Positions 11,640 through 23,700 of a DNA stretch of 64,000 nt are shown here, piece by piece. Position 1 is the first letter of the stretch; every line of letters starts with the position of its first letter. A program made the translations under genes and the position numbers. The DNA is from Rhizodiscina lignyota (Eukaryota; Ascomycota; Dothideomycetes; Aulographales; Rhizodiscinaceae). The notes under the pieces are model-generated. The model ran no database searches. It had not been told where the DNA came from and worked only from the letters and a program-made list of their open reading frames with translations. The stretch covers positions 1,054,001 to 1,118,000 of the forward strand of contig ML978130.1 in the NCBI GenBank assembly GCA_010015805.1. The letters are read 5' to 3'.

Positions 11640-12024
11640 CTCACCACCCCAACTTCTTCCCTCCTTCACCCACCTCTACCCTCACCTCTACCTTGCATTC
11701 TCGTGCAAGACACCCGGTGTGAGCGTGCACTGTGGCTGAGCAGCTCTGCTACTCGGCAGATTCGTGATCTGCCAGCTGCTGCATCTTGAAATCATTTTGC
11801 CGCGGTGAGAAATCGGGAGCCAACCTTGACCTCGTCAACCTCAGCTCACCCTCTCTCTCCACCTCACCTCTCTCCCGCTTCTCCTCGAGCTCTCGTTCCA
11901 CGCGCTCTTGCAGCTGCTCGACTCACCGGCCACACCCTCTGCTGCCCTTCCCACGCCTTCCGGTCGCTACTTCTCGAACCACGTAATATCTGCGGAAGCT
12001 TAGGCACAACCAGCATTGGACAAC
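11640..12024 (+). promoter_or_regulatory. Pyrimidine-rich leader of the NRP1-like gene
   Basis: Long C/T tracts (CCACCTCTACCCTCACCTCT at about 11670 and similar runs near 11850-11900) precede the ATG at 12025. Such CT blocks are typical of fungal core promoters and 5' leaders of well expressed genes. An intron in the leader is possible. Confidence 0.4.
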
Positions 12025-14319
12025 ATGGCAGCCAACCAAACGCCGCAGGGCCCGAAGCTCGACCGCTACGTCGTCATACACGTAGCAACGACATGCGACG
12101 AGCATGGCGTATATGTTACGAAGGACTCTGCCGAAGTCATAGAGCTTGGGTGGATTCTGCTCGACGCAAAGACTTGCGATGAGGTATGACACTGACTACC
12201 CGCTTCAAATTTTTTTATGGCCGTTCCAGACACTGACTGTGACGGCGACAGCTATACCGCGAATCGGTACTGGTGAAACCAGTTAACACGCCAATCACCC
12301 CCCTGTGCAGTATGTTTCCTCCTTTAGGCGCTTTGACGTCTTCATCACCTCTCCATCCCACTGCTTTACTTGCTGACACTGACTTCTTCCCCGTGCAGCA
12401 AGCTTGACCACGTTGACTTGGGAACACGTACGGAATTCTGGCACCTTCCGCGATGCAGTAACATCCTTCGACACGTTTGCCCAGCAACACCTCATCCCAG
12501 AGAACCTCGAATTCGCCTTCGTCACGCTTGACTCTTGGGATCTCCGCGTACAACTTCCGCGGGAAGCCCGGGACAAAGCTGTTGTCCTTCCTCCCTACCT
12601 CCAACACTCTCGCACATTCGATCTTCGCACAGAGTATCAGCGGTGGCAAGCACACCATCCAGAGTCACTGCCGTTCGGAAGCAGCAGCTTGACAAATATT
12701 TGCGCGGCACTCGAGGTTGAGCCTGTCCAAAACACAGCGCCCATCAAACACAACCTACCCTTCCACCTTCAAGCACTAGCCCCGGCCTCGCCGAGGCGTG
12801 CTATGGAAGAGGCTGTCACACTTGCTCGAGTACTGCGTGGCCTGATCAGAAAATCTCAACCCCAACACGAACACCCCGACGTGCTAACAAGGCCAATGGA
12901 TGCCAGAGCGGACGTGAGGGCATTCCTCACTGAGAGGAGCAAGGTTCTCCATATGAGTGGCTTGCCTCATGATACGACGCAGAGCGAGTTGGAGAGCTGG
13001 TTCACGCAATTTGGTGGAAGGCCGATCGCGTTTTGGACGCTGAGGACCCCGGATCAACACAAGCCCACGGGATCAGGCTTCGCAGTATTTTCATCACATG
13101 AAGAGGTAGGCTCTCCGAAGTTTCAGTCTGCTGTTGCCTCGTGCGAGAGGCACTCCGCGGAATCAGTGTTACGTCACCGTTCTCCTTCTCTACAAAAGTC
13201 TTTCTTTCGCATCTCACTTCCTTTGACTCTTCATCCAACTTCTCAATTCGATCTAGCTTACGTACAATGTACTACACACAGGCTGCCGAATCACTCTGCA
13301 TGAATGGCCGTGCTCTCAATGAGAAGGCCATCGAGGTCACGCCGTCCTCTTCCCGCGTTCTGGACCGCGCTGCCGAGATCTTGACTCCCTTCCCACCCTC
13401 GAAGAACCGTCCACGCCCTGGCGACTGGATGTGTCCTTCCTGTGGCTTCTCCAACTTCCAGCGTCGTACGGCTTGTTTCCGCTGCAGCTTCCCGGCCATG
13501 TCCAGTGGACCTCCTGCTGATCCAGCTATGATGGGCTATGGAGGTGGCTATGGTGGCATGGGCTACGGACCGATGGGAGGAGCGATGGGTATGGGCCATC
13601 CTGGCGGCCACCATATGGGCGGTCACCATGGTGGTATGGGAGGTCATGGAGGCGGTGGTCGTGGAAGTGGCGGCATCGTGCCCTTCCGCGCTGGTGACTG
13701 GAGGTGCGGAAACGAAGGCTGCTCCTACCACAACTTTGCCAAGAACGTCAGCTGTCTCCGCTGTGGAGGCCCTCGATCTCAAGCCGCTGTCGTCACCGAC
13801 CAAGCATTCCCGAGCCCAATGGAGACACCGAATTCCTTCGGCCCTCCCGCAGGTATGATGGGTGGCCCTCCAAGCATGGCAGGAACTCCAGGCCCTGGAC
13901 CGTTCGCAGCTCCAGCTGGTGCTTTCGGCTCTGGTGCCTTTGGCCCTCCAGGCGGCTTCGCAGCTCCTGCTCCGTCTACTTACGCTCTCCCCTCTGGTCT
14001 CGGCTACGGCTCCGGCCCTATGATGGGTGCTCCCTATGCAGCAAACGGTGGCATGCCTCCTCCACCTGCAGGCTTCGATGCTCGTGCCGAGGCAGCGTTT
14101 TCGGGTGCTGGCCATGGCCACATGGGTGCTGGTGCGTTCGGTAATGGTGCATCTGGTTTCGGTGGCGCAGATCCTTCATCGCAAGGACAGGCAGGCGTTG
14201 GTGCAGGTCCCGGCGGTCCGGATCCCTTCGCGTTCTTATCGGCTGGTTTGGGTGCGCTGAACGTCAATGACGAGAGGGGCAGGGCTGGTGGCGCTGGACA
14301 GGCGAAGAGTCCTGCTTAA
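12025..14319 (+). CDS. NRP1-like RNA-binding protein: degenerate exonuclease, RRM, two RanBP2 zinc fingers
   Basis: Four exons, 12025-12183, 12252-12309, 12399-13105 and 13282-14319, encode 653 aa in frame. Domains in order: an ERI1-like DEDDh exonuclease fold at about residues 10-215; an RRM at about 253-335 (SKVLHMSGLPHDTTQSELES), split by intron 3; RanBP2-type zinc fingers at about 354-380 (GDWMCPSCGFSNF...TACFRC) and 445-472 (GDWRCGNEGC...SCLRCG); and a long Gly/Met/Pro-rich low-complexity region around and after the fingers. This order matches budding yeast Nrp1 and the fungal asparagine-rich (ARP) proteins, which are linked to stress granules. The exonuclease motif I reads VIHVATTC where active enzymes read roughly IDFEATC, and the C-terminal His/Asp motif is also lost. 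It therefore probably binds rather than cuts RNA. Confidence 0.9.
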
Positions 14320-15251
14320 ACGGCTTCGTTAATCCCGGGGATGGAAACCGGTACGTAATATACTTTGACATGGATCAGATATTGGAGTTACGTCTCGGCA
14401 GATTAGCACGAAGATGGAGTGGGCTTTCTCTTCACAATCTCGACACATTTGGGAACCGGCAAACAATTCATTCCAATCGACGACGCCATCAAACGGTCAC
14501 ACTCAAACGGAGTCTGGCAGCTTCTTGGCTCAAGGCGGGAAGGAATTTGTCGGTCATGGATGGGGGACATCTCTCTTCTTCTTGGACTGGATCGGGCATC
14601 GGTTGCCTTCTCTCGAGGTGTTTGCGATCAAATCAAAATGGAACAACTGGCACAATAGAATGGGACATTAACGGTCAAAAGAATGCTCGGTGCTGGAGGA
14701 TGGAATGCTGCGGCTTTTTTGATTGCTGGATTTTTTCTCTTCAAAAGTTTCCTTCCATGATCACCTTTTTCATTCCATGTTGCTGCTTTCTCTTTTACAC
14801 CCTCCCCTTCTCAACTTCACCTTGTCTATTTGCAGCAAATACTCCGTTTCGATGTTGTTATTGCACCCCCGACATTGCACACCTTTTGCACAGCAGCTTG
14901 CACACTTCCCCTCTCGGCTCTCACCTCTTTCACACTCTTCAGAATGTTTGCAAGGCAGCAGCAACACATGCCTCTTTGGTATTCGACGGGACGGGAAACT
15001 TAAAGGTGCATAGCGCAGCGAAGGAACACACACCAAAAAGCACATAGGGTTATGGGCAGAACGTACTGCACTGCTGTGGCGTGAGCGGGATGCGTGGGGG
15101 CGTGCACTTGTGCTTACTCGCATGACGACCAGGCCAGGGTGGACTTTGTGGTTTTGTTTTGATTTTTGACTTTTTCCTCTTTTCTCCCTTTTTCGATTTC
15201 CAACTTCGGCTGCTGCTTTTCACTTCTCTTCTCCTCTTGATGCCACATGCC
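14320..15251. other. Convergent 3' regions, no supported gene
   Basis: It lies between the NRP1-like stop and the small ORF downstream of the permease. A plus-strand open frame covers much of it (14370-15047), but it is Cys/His/Phe-rich without domain features and sits where the 3' UTR should be. T-rich runs near 14710-14800 and 15160-15230 may contribute to 3'-end formation. Confidence 0.45.
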
Positions 15252-15533
15252 TCACTCCGGTATTGCAACGGGCGGATCGAGCTTGTAAACTCCTTTTTTC
15301 CAAAACAGTGAAGGAACGATTTGCACATCTTTGTGGACCAGCTGTGACTGATGTGATCGATTACTTGCGGTGAAAACTCTTATCGGCCGTTTCGATGTCC
15401 TGCTTTTGATGTCTATCGTAATATGCACAAGGCTCTTGCCTAAAAGCCCAACCAACAGAAAACCCAGTATGTACACTCCTCCAAGGACAGCCATGTATCC
15501 TTTCTTGAAACCATGTCCCAAATCTTTCGCCAT
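15252..15533 (-). CDS. Possible small single-TM protein
   Basis: Open frame from ATG at 15533 to 15252 (93 aa), starting 18 bp after the stop of the permease on the same strand. The N-terminus MAKDLGHGFKKGYMAVLGG is basic and leads into a hydrophobic helix VYILGFLLVGLLGKSL. The rest is basic and featureless and may be partly intron or 3' UTR. It may be a genuine small membrane protein, a downstream ORF on the permease transcript, or chance. Not recognised. Confidence 0.3.
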   Translation of the reverse strand: MAKDLGHGFKKGYMAVLGGVYILGFLLVGLLGKSLVHITIDIKSRTSKRPIRVFTASNRSHQSQLVHKDVQIVPSLFWKKGVYKLDPPVAIPE

Positions 15534-15550
15534 ATACCCAATTCCCCATT

Positions 15551-17572
15551 CTACTCCTTAACCATCTGAATCCCCACCCCCTCCGCCCTCCTCCCCTCCA
15601 CAAATATCACCGGCGGCGTATAGTGCTTCCTCCCATGCACGACATACACACCCACCGCCAGCAAAATCACCCCCACCCACAGCACCGGCCCATAGTTCGC
15701 ACTGCTCCCGTCCACCGGCAGCGCGACGGGGAAGCAGCACCACACGATCGCGAACACGCTGTATAGGAAGCCCGCGGCGTTGATCCAGATGCCCCAGCGG
15801 CCGAGGCTCCAGCGCGCGGGCGGGAGCGGTAGCGAGAAGACGCGGCGGTAGAGCACGCAGCCGATGGATATGGTGTAGGAGGAGAGCAGCGCGAGGAGCG
15901 AGAGCGACACGATGATGTTGAAGGCCAGCGTCGAGCCGAGGTTTATGAGGCAGAGGAGCGCGGAGAGCACGGAGGTCAGGTACACGCTGTTGAAGGGGAT
16001 TTGCGTTTTGTGGTCCATCTACGATGCATCATGTCAGCTTCTATGGACTGGGGAAAGAGGGATAGGAATGACAGACTTTGGTGATCCAATTGCTGAACGG
16101 GAATCCTCGGTCGCGCGCGAACGCCCAGGTCTCGCGCGACACGGTCGCGAGGAGCGTGATGTTGCCGATGTAGATGAGGATGATGAGCACGATCAGAATC
16201 ATCAGCGCGACGCCGTTGTTGCCCGTGTTCGCGACCAGCAGCAGATACGGGATATCCGCGTTCATTGCATCCTCAACCGGACCCCACGTGAACAGCATGG
16301 TGATCAGCGTCACCAGCGCGAGGACGAAGTTCAGCACGTACGACCACCACATGGTCTGCGGGACGACGATGGATGCATCGCCGACTTCCTCGCTGATGTG
16401 CACGGCGGTGTCGGAGCCGAGGATGCAGTAGAGCGAATTGACTTGGTTGAGCAGCACGGCGACGCTGATGGACCAGCCGGACTCGTTGGCGACTTCGATG
16501 AAGACTTGGTGCGCCGTGGCCTTTGGCGAGAGGACCCAGAGGGGAATGATGACCATGAGGAAGCCGGCGCAGTGGAAGAAGAAGGAGAGGCTCTCCAGCA
16601 CTGGCATCAATGTATCAGCATTGTCACTCGGGATATCCGAGGGCGGAGATAGGAGGGGATTGGCATACGGGGAAGGACTGGCGCAGCCCAAGTGTTGAAG
16701 ACGATAGTCGTCGCGATGAACGCGAGCATAAGCAGTGTGTACTGCCAGTTTGTAAATGCATAGTCGGGATTCGTGACGTTGATCATGACTTCAACGAGGG
16801 TGACTGTGAGGAAGGGACCCGACGTCTGACTCGCGAGCCACGCTAGGGTCGACATCCAACCTGGATTCAGATCAGTGGCCCTGAGTCATGGAGACGTCAT
16901 AGAAAATAGAGTATACCAGTTGCGTAGCTGAGGATCTTTTGGCTGCCATCGGGTGCGAATTCACTGACCCAGTGGTATTGGCCGCCCGAGGTGGGAGCCC
17001 TGCGATTGATTAGAGAAATCACCTCTTGCGAAGACCATTGTTGATAATGAAACATTGAGAGCTGTTGAACAGAATGTCCAAGTCGACAAGCACAATCTCC
17101 TGTGGAATCGTATTTCAAAAGTAAAATGTCGTCTCACATCGACTCCATCTCCGCCAGGGATGCCACAATCGGAGCATACGCGATACACGTGCCAAAGAAC
17201 ATCCAAAAGAGACCAGCGAACCCTCCGGAGAAGACACCAGCACTTAAGACTCTGCTCCAGTTAGCAATTGTCTGTAATCAACAGGGCGAAAGACGGACAG
17301 GATGACGATTTCCCATGTTGCCATGTACACCGATATGAAGCCCATGGTTGATATGAAGCCAAAATTCCTCTATCTTGGTGTCAGAAACCATAGTGAGCTG
17401 TTGAAACGCAGAAAGAACGCACCTTAAACTGCTGCTTCTTACCCAATCGCCTCATATCCGTTGCATCATCTTCGCCGTGGTCTCCCCAATTGGCTCCGTG
17501 AAAGACATCTTCCGCCACCGCCGACGTGTATCCAACATTCTTCTCGTCCGAGCCCCCATCGCTTGAGCCCAT
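15551..17572 (-). CDS. Amino acid/GABA/choline-type permease (APC superfamily)
   Basis: Seven exons: 17572-17423, 17369-17299, 17242-17138, 16999-16917, 16860-16669, 16600-16077 and 16018-15551, giving 530 aa in frame. The start is the ATG at 17572; upstream in-frame codons are not ATG. Seen: a hydrophilic N-terminus with RRLGKKQQFKRNFGF, typical of the fungal choline/GABA family; ATWEIVIL then GGFAGLFWMF (TM2 region); the signature SLAEMESMAPTSGGQYHWV; and about 12 hydrophobic segments up to VILLAVGVYVVHGRKHY. The length fits the family. Fungal relatives (Hnm1, Uga4) import choline, GABA or related amines across the plasma membrane; substrate here is open. Intron 2 uses an unusual donor GTCCGT but has a perfect GCTAAC branch site. 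The GC content is high in the last two exons. Confidence 0.93.
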
Positions 17573-19232
17573 CTTTATGATCCTGTCCACTCCAAATTTA
17601 GATTGAGAGAATGAAGGAAGAACAGATAGTCAAAAGAACGAAGGAATGCAACAAGAAATCTATGGAGAAGGAAGAGAGATCCACGAGACAAATGCCTGAT
17701 AGCGGCGGAGCCTGGGGAAGATAAAGACAGATACTATGACCCTCGCAAGGTACCAGACCGTCCCTCGAGCCCTCCCCAACGCTCGCTTCACGCGGAGGGT
17801 TTGTTATTTGAAAAGAGTGCTAGCGACATCTAACCGTAGTCCAGTTTTTTCCATCACAGCAATAAAAAGTAACGCGGACGGTCCAACCGGCGTGCAGCAA
17901 TCGCATAGATACCGCATGCACAATTGGCGACGCCGTCTTCTTCAGTGGTTTGTACAGGGACAGAAGCGCACCATCTTGCACACACCTTCTCCATCGGGTT
18001 TGGCAAGTATCCAGTACATCGGGCTGAACCCCAGAAGAATGGACTCTGGAGGCTCCAGGGGCAGATCAACCGTTGGAAAGCTTGGATTTGCTTTGCTCCC
18101 CCTTGCGAGCTTGCGCAAGCGGCTGCGGAAAAGAAGAGATGAAGTGCTGCAGTCAGGTCTGCGATAGGTGCGGATAGGCGACCATGTAATCAGCAAGCCA
18201 GCATCATATGGCTAAATGGGGGTCCTGGTTCGATTGAAACCCCGAAGATGCAGGACGGGACGCGGAATGGCGCTTGCTTGCCGCGTGGGAGGACTGCAAA
18301 GGTTGGAAGAGACGCTGTGATGATGCGGTGCTGAGAAGTCCCTTTATCTTATCGCGAGGACTGCGCGAACATCGAAGCTTGTCCATCGGTGCGACATGGA
18401 TGGGAAACAGCACCTCTTTTATCGACCTTTAGCATGAGGGAACATCAGTTGAACTGCATCGGGACTTCCGAAATTGAAGAAGTGGTGACGAAGATTAGAG
18501 ATCTCATCATCAGGTGGTCCGCACTCCTGCACAATCACCACCTCACGGTCCATCTCCAAGCCAGCATTTGAGCCAGGTTCATGGTTTGGGATTTCGCGGC
18601 CGGGGAGCCACATGCCGGCAGTTCCTGGATTGGAGACTCGTCCCCCTGTAACGACTAAGGGACCAGTTGTTGCTCTTCAGTGACTCTTTCTTCCCTCAAC
18701 CATGAGGTGCAAACAAAGCCAGAACAGACAAAATGTTGCAAAGTGCTATTCAGCTTCCAATATTCGCAGGTGAAAACAGTGTGATTATTCAATTAGGAAA
18801 TCAGAGACTGACCTTGAACTTCCCCTGATATCAAGCACTTCGTTTCCAACCATCACAAGAGAAAATGTAGGAATAAGCAGGAATATTTCCCGGATTAAAT
18901 ATGGCATGTTTACTTAGACGGTCCTGTATTATATAGTTAGTGGGTACATATTTCATGAGCTAAAGAGTGTTGTTTGTAAGGCGTATGTTACTATTATTTT
19001 AATCTTGCATGTTTTGATATTACAATGGTGGCAGGATGAGATTGGAAGCGGTCGCTCTCTGCGGATCTCTCAGGGCGCTTCGAACTCTACAAACCGATGT
19101 TACAACATCTCGGGCCATTTAGAACACAATTACTTTCAAGTAAAGTATCTGTGATCAGCAGAAGGGGTAAATGTAGTTTTGGTTAACCCAAACCCTAACC
19201 CTTTCACAGCAACGATGATGAAGGCAAGTCTA
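17573..19232. other. Intergenic region, A+T-rich toward the right
   Basis: This 1.66-kb stretch has no supported gene. The first kilobase is mixed in composition and includes the permease promoter. From about 18700 to 19080 it becomes clearly A+T-rich. Short minus-strand frames near 17940-18610 lack any family signature. Confidence 0.5.
19184..19203. repeat. Short telomere-like repeat (AACCCT-type)
   Basis: About two and a half imperfect-to-perfect units of the CCCTAA telomeric motif lie here (ACCCAAACCCTAACCC), some 30 bp past the cysteine synthase stop. It is too short to call an interstitial telomere; a telobox-type protein-binding site is equally possible. Confidence 0.4.
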
Positions 19233-20434
19233 TTACGGCAAGACTATGTACTTCTCTAAATGCTTCGGTACCGCTCCCAACAGCTTCTTCTCTTCCAGCC
19301 ATTTCCGACTGAATAACCGATCCGCATACCTATACGCGCCGTCGCATAATACCGTCACTACTGTGTGGCCCTTTCCAAGCTTTTCCGCGACCTTTTTAGC
19401 GGCCACCACATTGAGAGAGCTACTGGCGCCAAGATACAGACCTTCTTCATCTAAGCATCGGTACACGTATTCTACACTCTCCTCGTCCGGGATGTTGAAT
19501 GACCCATCCAATTGCTTGATGTTTGGTTTCAGATTGTTCGTTACCCGTCCTTGACCAATACCCTCCGTGATCGAAGATCCAGTGCGCTCAGTTAGAGTGC
19601 CACCGCTTTGAATGTACGAATGTAGGACACTGCCGGGCGGGTCTGCAAGGAAGCATTTGATGTTCGGGCTCTTGTCCTTCAGGTATTGCGTGACCCCGGC
19701 CAACGTCCCTCCCGTCCCTGTACCGGCTACGAAGGCATCGAGTTTTCCACCCGTCTGCGCCCATATCTCAGGTCCTGTTGTCTCGATGTGCGCTTGCCTG
19801 TTTGCGGTATTGTCGAACTGGTCCGTCCATACCGCGTTCTCCGTTTTCTCGGCATGCCGCTTCGCTTGGTGATTATAGTTTTCCGGATTGTCGTACGCTA
19901 CCGCCGGTACAGGATACACCTCGGCCCCTAGTAATCTCAACAGATCAATCTTCCCTTGGCTCTGTGTATTTGGCATGTATATGACGAGTTTGTATCCTTT
20001 GGACCGACATACGTGCGCGAGGCCAATTCCTGTGTTACCAGCTGTGCCCTCGACGACTGTCCCACCAGGATGGAGCTTGCCCGCCTTCTCGGCCGCCTCG
20101 ACAACATATAGAGCTGCTCGGTCTTTGACGCTACCGCCGGGATTTTGGAACTCGGCCTTGCCTAGGATCTCACAGCCGGTCTCCTCGGAGAGCTTCTTTA
20201 GGCGTATTAAGGGTGTCTTTCCGATTGCTAAGCACAAGATGTTAGCAATTGAGCGCCGCATGAACCACATTGGTGGAAGTTTATAATCTACTTACCGTCA
20301 ATGAAGCCTCTCTTAGCTATCCTCTGCGCATGGGAAATCTCCATGATGTGCGCAAGCTCCTCTTTGGACGCAATCGTTTCGTATGCCCGTTGCGCAGTTG
20401 TTACGAAGCGCCTTACTGCCGAGGGACGGAACAT
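19233..20434 (-). CDS. Cysteine synthase-like PLP enzyme, mitochondrial type
   Basis: Two exons, 20434-20296 and 20227-19233 (68-nt intron with a TTGCTAACATC branch site), encode 377 aa. It belongs to the beta family of PLP enzymes that make cysteine from O-acetylserine and sulfide. Seen: [10 protein letters not shown] with the PLP lysine at about K81; the phosphate- and substrate-loop motif GTAGNTGIG at 108-115; [10 protein letters not shown] further on; and a C-terminal extension after the catalytic core. The N-terminus [18 protein letters not shown] is Arg-rich and amphipathic, like a mitochondrial signal. The domain plus this leader resembles the fungal second cysteine synthase (yeast YGR012W/Mcy1). 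An in-frame codon series continues upstream of the chosen ATG but is probably leader with an intron. Confidence 0.92.
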
Positions 20435-20745
20435 AGCAGACGGCACACAAACTGGCGGCGACAATGTCGCGCTGACTGCTAGGTAATAATCTTGATGAAG
20501 CTCGAGAGGTGTCTGAGAATTACCAATTGGACCCTTGCGCAATTGATGTCGCCGAGGTCGGGATGATGTAAGCGGGTCGTCTGCAATGACTTGCGCAGCA
20601 GATCCGCTAAGCTGGAATTAGGTAAATGTCAACAACTTCACGTGCGAGTCAACAACATCCACCCGTTCATGACGACTCCCAACTTTCCGCAATCTAGACA
20701 CCAATGAACGATTCGAATATCAACTAAATTCTATCTGAGAACGCC
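20435..20745. promoter_or_regulatory. Divergent promoter, cysteine synthase / condensin
   Basis: These 311 bp separate the two ATGs of divergent genes. A possible leader intron acceptor (TTACCTAG on the minus strand, near 20480) precedes the cysteine synthase ATG. No specific factor site is evident. Confidence 0.5.
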
Positions 20746-23700
20746 ATGCCTGGACGCGTCTCCGTCCGCCAGTCCCAGCGCGCGAGCGCCGTGTCGCGCA
20801 AATCCTCCACGCAAACCCTCAAGTCGCGCGCCTCTTCGACGCGTAATTCTGCACAAGCTGTCGAGATTCCCGACGAAGGGGCTTCAACAACCCTCCGACA
20901 GCATATTTGCGGCATCTTTGGTGATGCGCAGCGTGGTACGGCGACGCAGCGGAAACTCGCGGTCATTTTGAGGAAGATACAAGAAGAGTGCTGCTATGAA
21001 GTTGAGCCAAGCAGCAAGGGAAAGGGGGGCAAGAAGGGCAAAAAGGTCAAGGAATACAGCTTAGATGATGGAGAGGCTGAGTTCGGAGAGGACAATTTTA
21101 ACGAAGAGATTGCAAGATGCCTCATTAGAGTCTTGCCTGTGAAAAAGAGTGAGCCAGTGGGCGATAGAACAGTCAGGTTTTTAGGACTGTTCTTGAAATA
21201 TGCGTCTGACAAAGGTAGTCTCATTGATACCGATATCTTACCAGCTCGAAGCTAACTTAGGTGGTCTAGACAACGCAATTGCTGCGCCAGCGGACGATGA
21301 CGCCACTCAAAGTTTCCCTGAAACGCCCTCCTCCCGTCTCGTATGCCATATCTTGAAGACGCTTCTACCTCTCCTCACAGCGAAAGATAAGACAGTCCGT
21401 TTCCGCGCAACGCAAATCACAGCACATATCGTAAATACGCTCGATAGCATCGACGATGAGCTCTTTACAATTGTCCGCCACGGCTTGCTGAAGCGATTGC
21501 GCGACAAGGAAGCTGCAGTCCGCGTACAGGCTGTGCTTGGTTTAGGCAGATTAGCAGACGACGGTGACGAAGAGGACGAGGACAGTGATGACGAGGAAGA
21601 GCGAGGCGGCATTTTGCAAAAGTTGCTAGATGTCCTGCAGAACGACCCAAGTGCCGAAGTTAGGAGATCGCTTCTTCTCAACCTGCCATTCGCGCCAAGC
21701 ACATTGCCGTTCCTGCTCGAACGAGCGCGGGATTGCGACCCGGGTACGAGAAGAGCCCTTTACGCGCGATTACTACCCGCTCTCGGCGACTTTAGACACT
21801 TGAGCCTGACACATCGCGAGAAGCTCCTCCGCTGGGGCTTGCGCGATCGTGATGAGAACGTGCGCAAAGCTACAGCCCGTCTCTTCCGGGAGCGGTGGAT
21901 CGAGGACTGCGCAGCGAGTCGCGAGGCGCCAGAGGAAGGTGGAGATGCTCCAGCACCAGAACCAGGACAGGTAGCCAAACCGAGCTATGAAGCTTTGCTC
22001 GAACTTCTCGAGCGCGTCGACGTGGTCAACTCTGGCGCAGAAACAGGCATCGCACTGGAAGCGATGCGCGAGTTCTGGGAAGGCAGACCAGACTACGTTG
22101 ACATGATCCATTTCGATGACGACTTTTGGGATACTTTGGCACCTGAAAGCGTCTTTGTGGCACGCACGTTCAATGACTACTGTCGTAAAGGCGCGGACAC
22201 GGAACCGAGATTGGCCGGTATAATTGAAGACCGCATGCCGGAAGTCACACGTTTAGGCTTCATCTTACAGAAGAATATCGTCTTCCTCATTGAAGATGTA
22301 CAGAAAGTTGCTCTCCTTTCGGCTGCGGGCGATGACGGTGAAGAGGATGTTGCGAACGCGGAGGAAGACACCGTGGCCCAAGAATTCTGTCTCGAGCAGC
22401 TGCTTCATATCGCCTTGACGCAGGACTTTACTGACGAGATTGGACGCCGCAAGATGTTCGGAGTTATGAGGGAGGCGCTGGCTTTAGCGGAGCTACCTGA
22501 GGAATGTACTCGACTGGTTGTTGAGGTGCTGCGCGCGACTTGTGGCAAGACGCCAGCAGGAGAGAGGGAGTTCTGCGAAGTTGTTCTTGAAGCTGTGGCC
22601 GAGGTCCACGACACCATCATGGGCGAAGACGGAGAGAAGAGCGTGGACGATAGCTTCCATTCCGCGACTTCGCACATTACCGACAACCTGATCACGCCAA
22701 CAAAGAATGGAAAGAAGGGTCGCAAGCGTGATGATGACGACGAAGAGGAGGACGAACAGGAAGCCGATGAGGATAAGGCAGTAAAGGAGATCATGGTGAA
22801 CATGAAGTGCCTGCACATTGCGCAGTGCATGTTACAGAATGTGGAATGCCAGCTTGAGAACAACAGCCATCTGGTGACCATGTTGAACAATTTGGTCGTT
22901 CCAGCAGTCAGAAGTCAAGAGGCTCCCATTCGAGAGCGTGGGCTTCTCTGCTTAGGTTTGTGCTGCTTGCTTAGCAAGGTCAGTTCACTTCTCATCAATC
23001 TCATATAATAAGTACTGACCTTGATGACAGAATCTTGCCGAGGAGAATCTCACACTCTTCCTTCACTGCTTCAACAAAGGCTCCGATGCTCTCCAAATCA
23101 TTTCTCTGCAGATCATTACTGACATCCTCACCTCCCATCCTACACTCCTCCGTCCTCAACAACTCCAGCAGTCCATCGAAGATGGCGACACGACATCAGC
23201 TACGATCGTCAATCAGCCCAATCCCCTCCTCAAGGCCCTTCAAAAGATGTTCTCCAAATCCCTCAAATCGCCAACCAATAGCGTGCAAACAAACGGCGCC
23301 GTTTCCCTCTCTAAGCTCCTCCTATCTGCGCCCAACAGCCTCGACTCAGCACCAGACCTCCTCAAGCAGATGCTGCTGACGTACTTCGATCCTGACACTC
23401 GGGGCAATGCATCGCTCCGCCAGGCGCTGAGCTACTTCCTGCCTGTCTTCTGCCACTCGCGACGCGAAAATGCAGCGATGATGGCGACGATTGCAGTGGG
23501 AGTGGTGCATGTGCTGCACGAGAGACAAGAGGAGGCTGGTGAGGAAGAGGAGGACATGGGAAATGGCATGGTTGGACTTACCAGTGTTGGCGCGATGGTG
23601 GTTGATTGGACTGATGGGCGAAAGGGCGTCGATCCGGAGAAGGAGTGGGATGGTGTGGATGCTCATGTTCTGTTGGCTGAGGAAATCCTTGACCGTGTCC

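Noticed and set aside
14370-15047. 225-codon plus-strand ORF after the NRP1-like gene
   Set aside because: No domain features, very Cys/Phe/His-rich, and located in the expected 3' UTR. Likely chance.
18204-18613. Short minus-strand frames and a TTCGATT tRNA-like loop near 18230
   Set aside because: The arms around the loop do not pair as a T-arm and no acceptor stem is found.
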